This document shows positions 63,980 through 64,000 of a stretch of DNA of 64,000 nt, piece by piece. The first letter of the stretch is position 1; each line of letters opens with the position of its first letter. The notes under the pieces are model-generated. The model did not search any database. It was given only the letters and a program-made list of their open reading frames with translations, and had not been told where the DNA came from. A program made the translations under genes and the position numbers. The DNA lies in contig NZ_QMFB01000005.1 in the NCBI RefSeq assembly GCF_003285015.1, positions 310,001-374,000 on the forward strand. Reading direction: 5' to 3'. Source of the DNA: Paenibacillus contaminans. Its GTDB lineage: Bacteria > Bacillota > Bacilli > Paenibacillales > NBRC-103111.

Positions 63980-64000
63980 AATGATGCTCCCTTCCGCTCG

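Overview
The window looks like chromosomal DNA of a spore-forming, Paenibacillus/Cohnella-type member of the Bacillales. The signs are S-layer homology (SLH) proteins, YesM/YesN-type two-component genes, LipO/LplB/YtcP-type ABC importers, GlpP, a c-di-AMP (ydaO-type) riboswitch, SpoIIE-type phosphatases and strong AGGAGG ribosome binding sites, often with TTG or GTG starts. The left 23 kb looks less GC-rich by eye than the 28-36 kb block. I saw no rRNA, tRNA, CRISPR array or intact insertion sequence.

Positions 1-23.9 kb hold a Gram-positive polysaccharide-utilisation-like locus in two arms, each headed by a divergent cupin/AraC regulator. Arm 1 reads leftward from 15.3 kb: FAD-dependent oxidoreductase, two permeases, a solute-binding lipoprotein, a decayed oxidoreductase fragment, two giant secreted DUF4838 proteins (one with SLH anchors) and a Tat-exported probable beta-helix protein that runs off the left edge. 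Arm 2 reads leftward from 22.7 kb: a second Tat-exported protein of the same family, a DUF4838 protein ending in cohesin plus dockerin, and a small cohesin-SLH protein. The last two look like the parts of a minimal cellulosome-like surface complex and are the most exciting content here. Cre-like sites precede the arms.

Positions 23.9-30.1 kb are mixed housekeeping genes: rhomboid protease, acyl-CoA thioesterase, short-chain dehydrogenase, a c-di-AMP riboswitch with terminator before an MpsC/DUF2294 gene, a DUF2500 protein and a large beta-propeller-like protein. Positions 30.7-39.8 kb hold a second importer operon (permease, permease, lipoprotein, FAD oxidoreductase) with a YesN/YesM-type regulator-sensor pair upstream. 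Positions 40.4-41.8 kb are a non-coding repeat zone: 45 copies of a 15-bp unit followed by seven copies of a roughly 72-bp unit.

Positions 42-47.2 kb contain a YdeI-like protein, a divergent IF-3 paralogue, a small conserved-looking protein, a MITE-like element, an ABC ATPase, an Fsr-type exporter and its GntR regulator. Positions 47.4-53.8 kb form a coherent glycerophosphodiester/glycerol-3-phosphate operon: GlpP, a binding protein, two permeases, a cytoplasmic phosphodiesterase-like protein and a HAD phosphatase, with a possible attenuator after glpP. Positions 54-64 kb contain an aldo-keto reductase, a D,D-carboxypeptidase lipoprotein, CsaA, an ArsR-controlled mini-regulon (SulP transporter, ArsR, Cys-rich protein) with three matching operators, a YitT-like protein, and a pair of SpoIIE-type phosphatases of which one appears catalytically dead.
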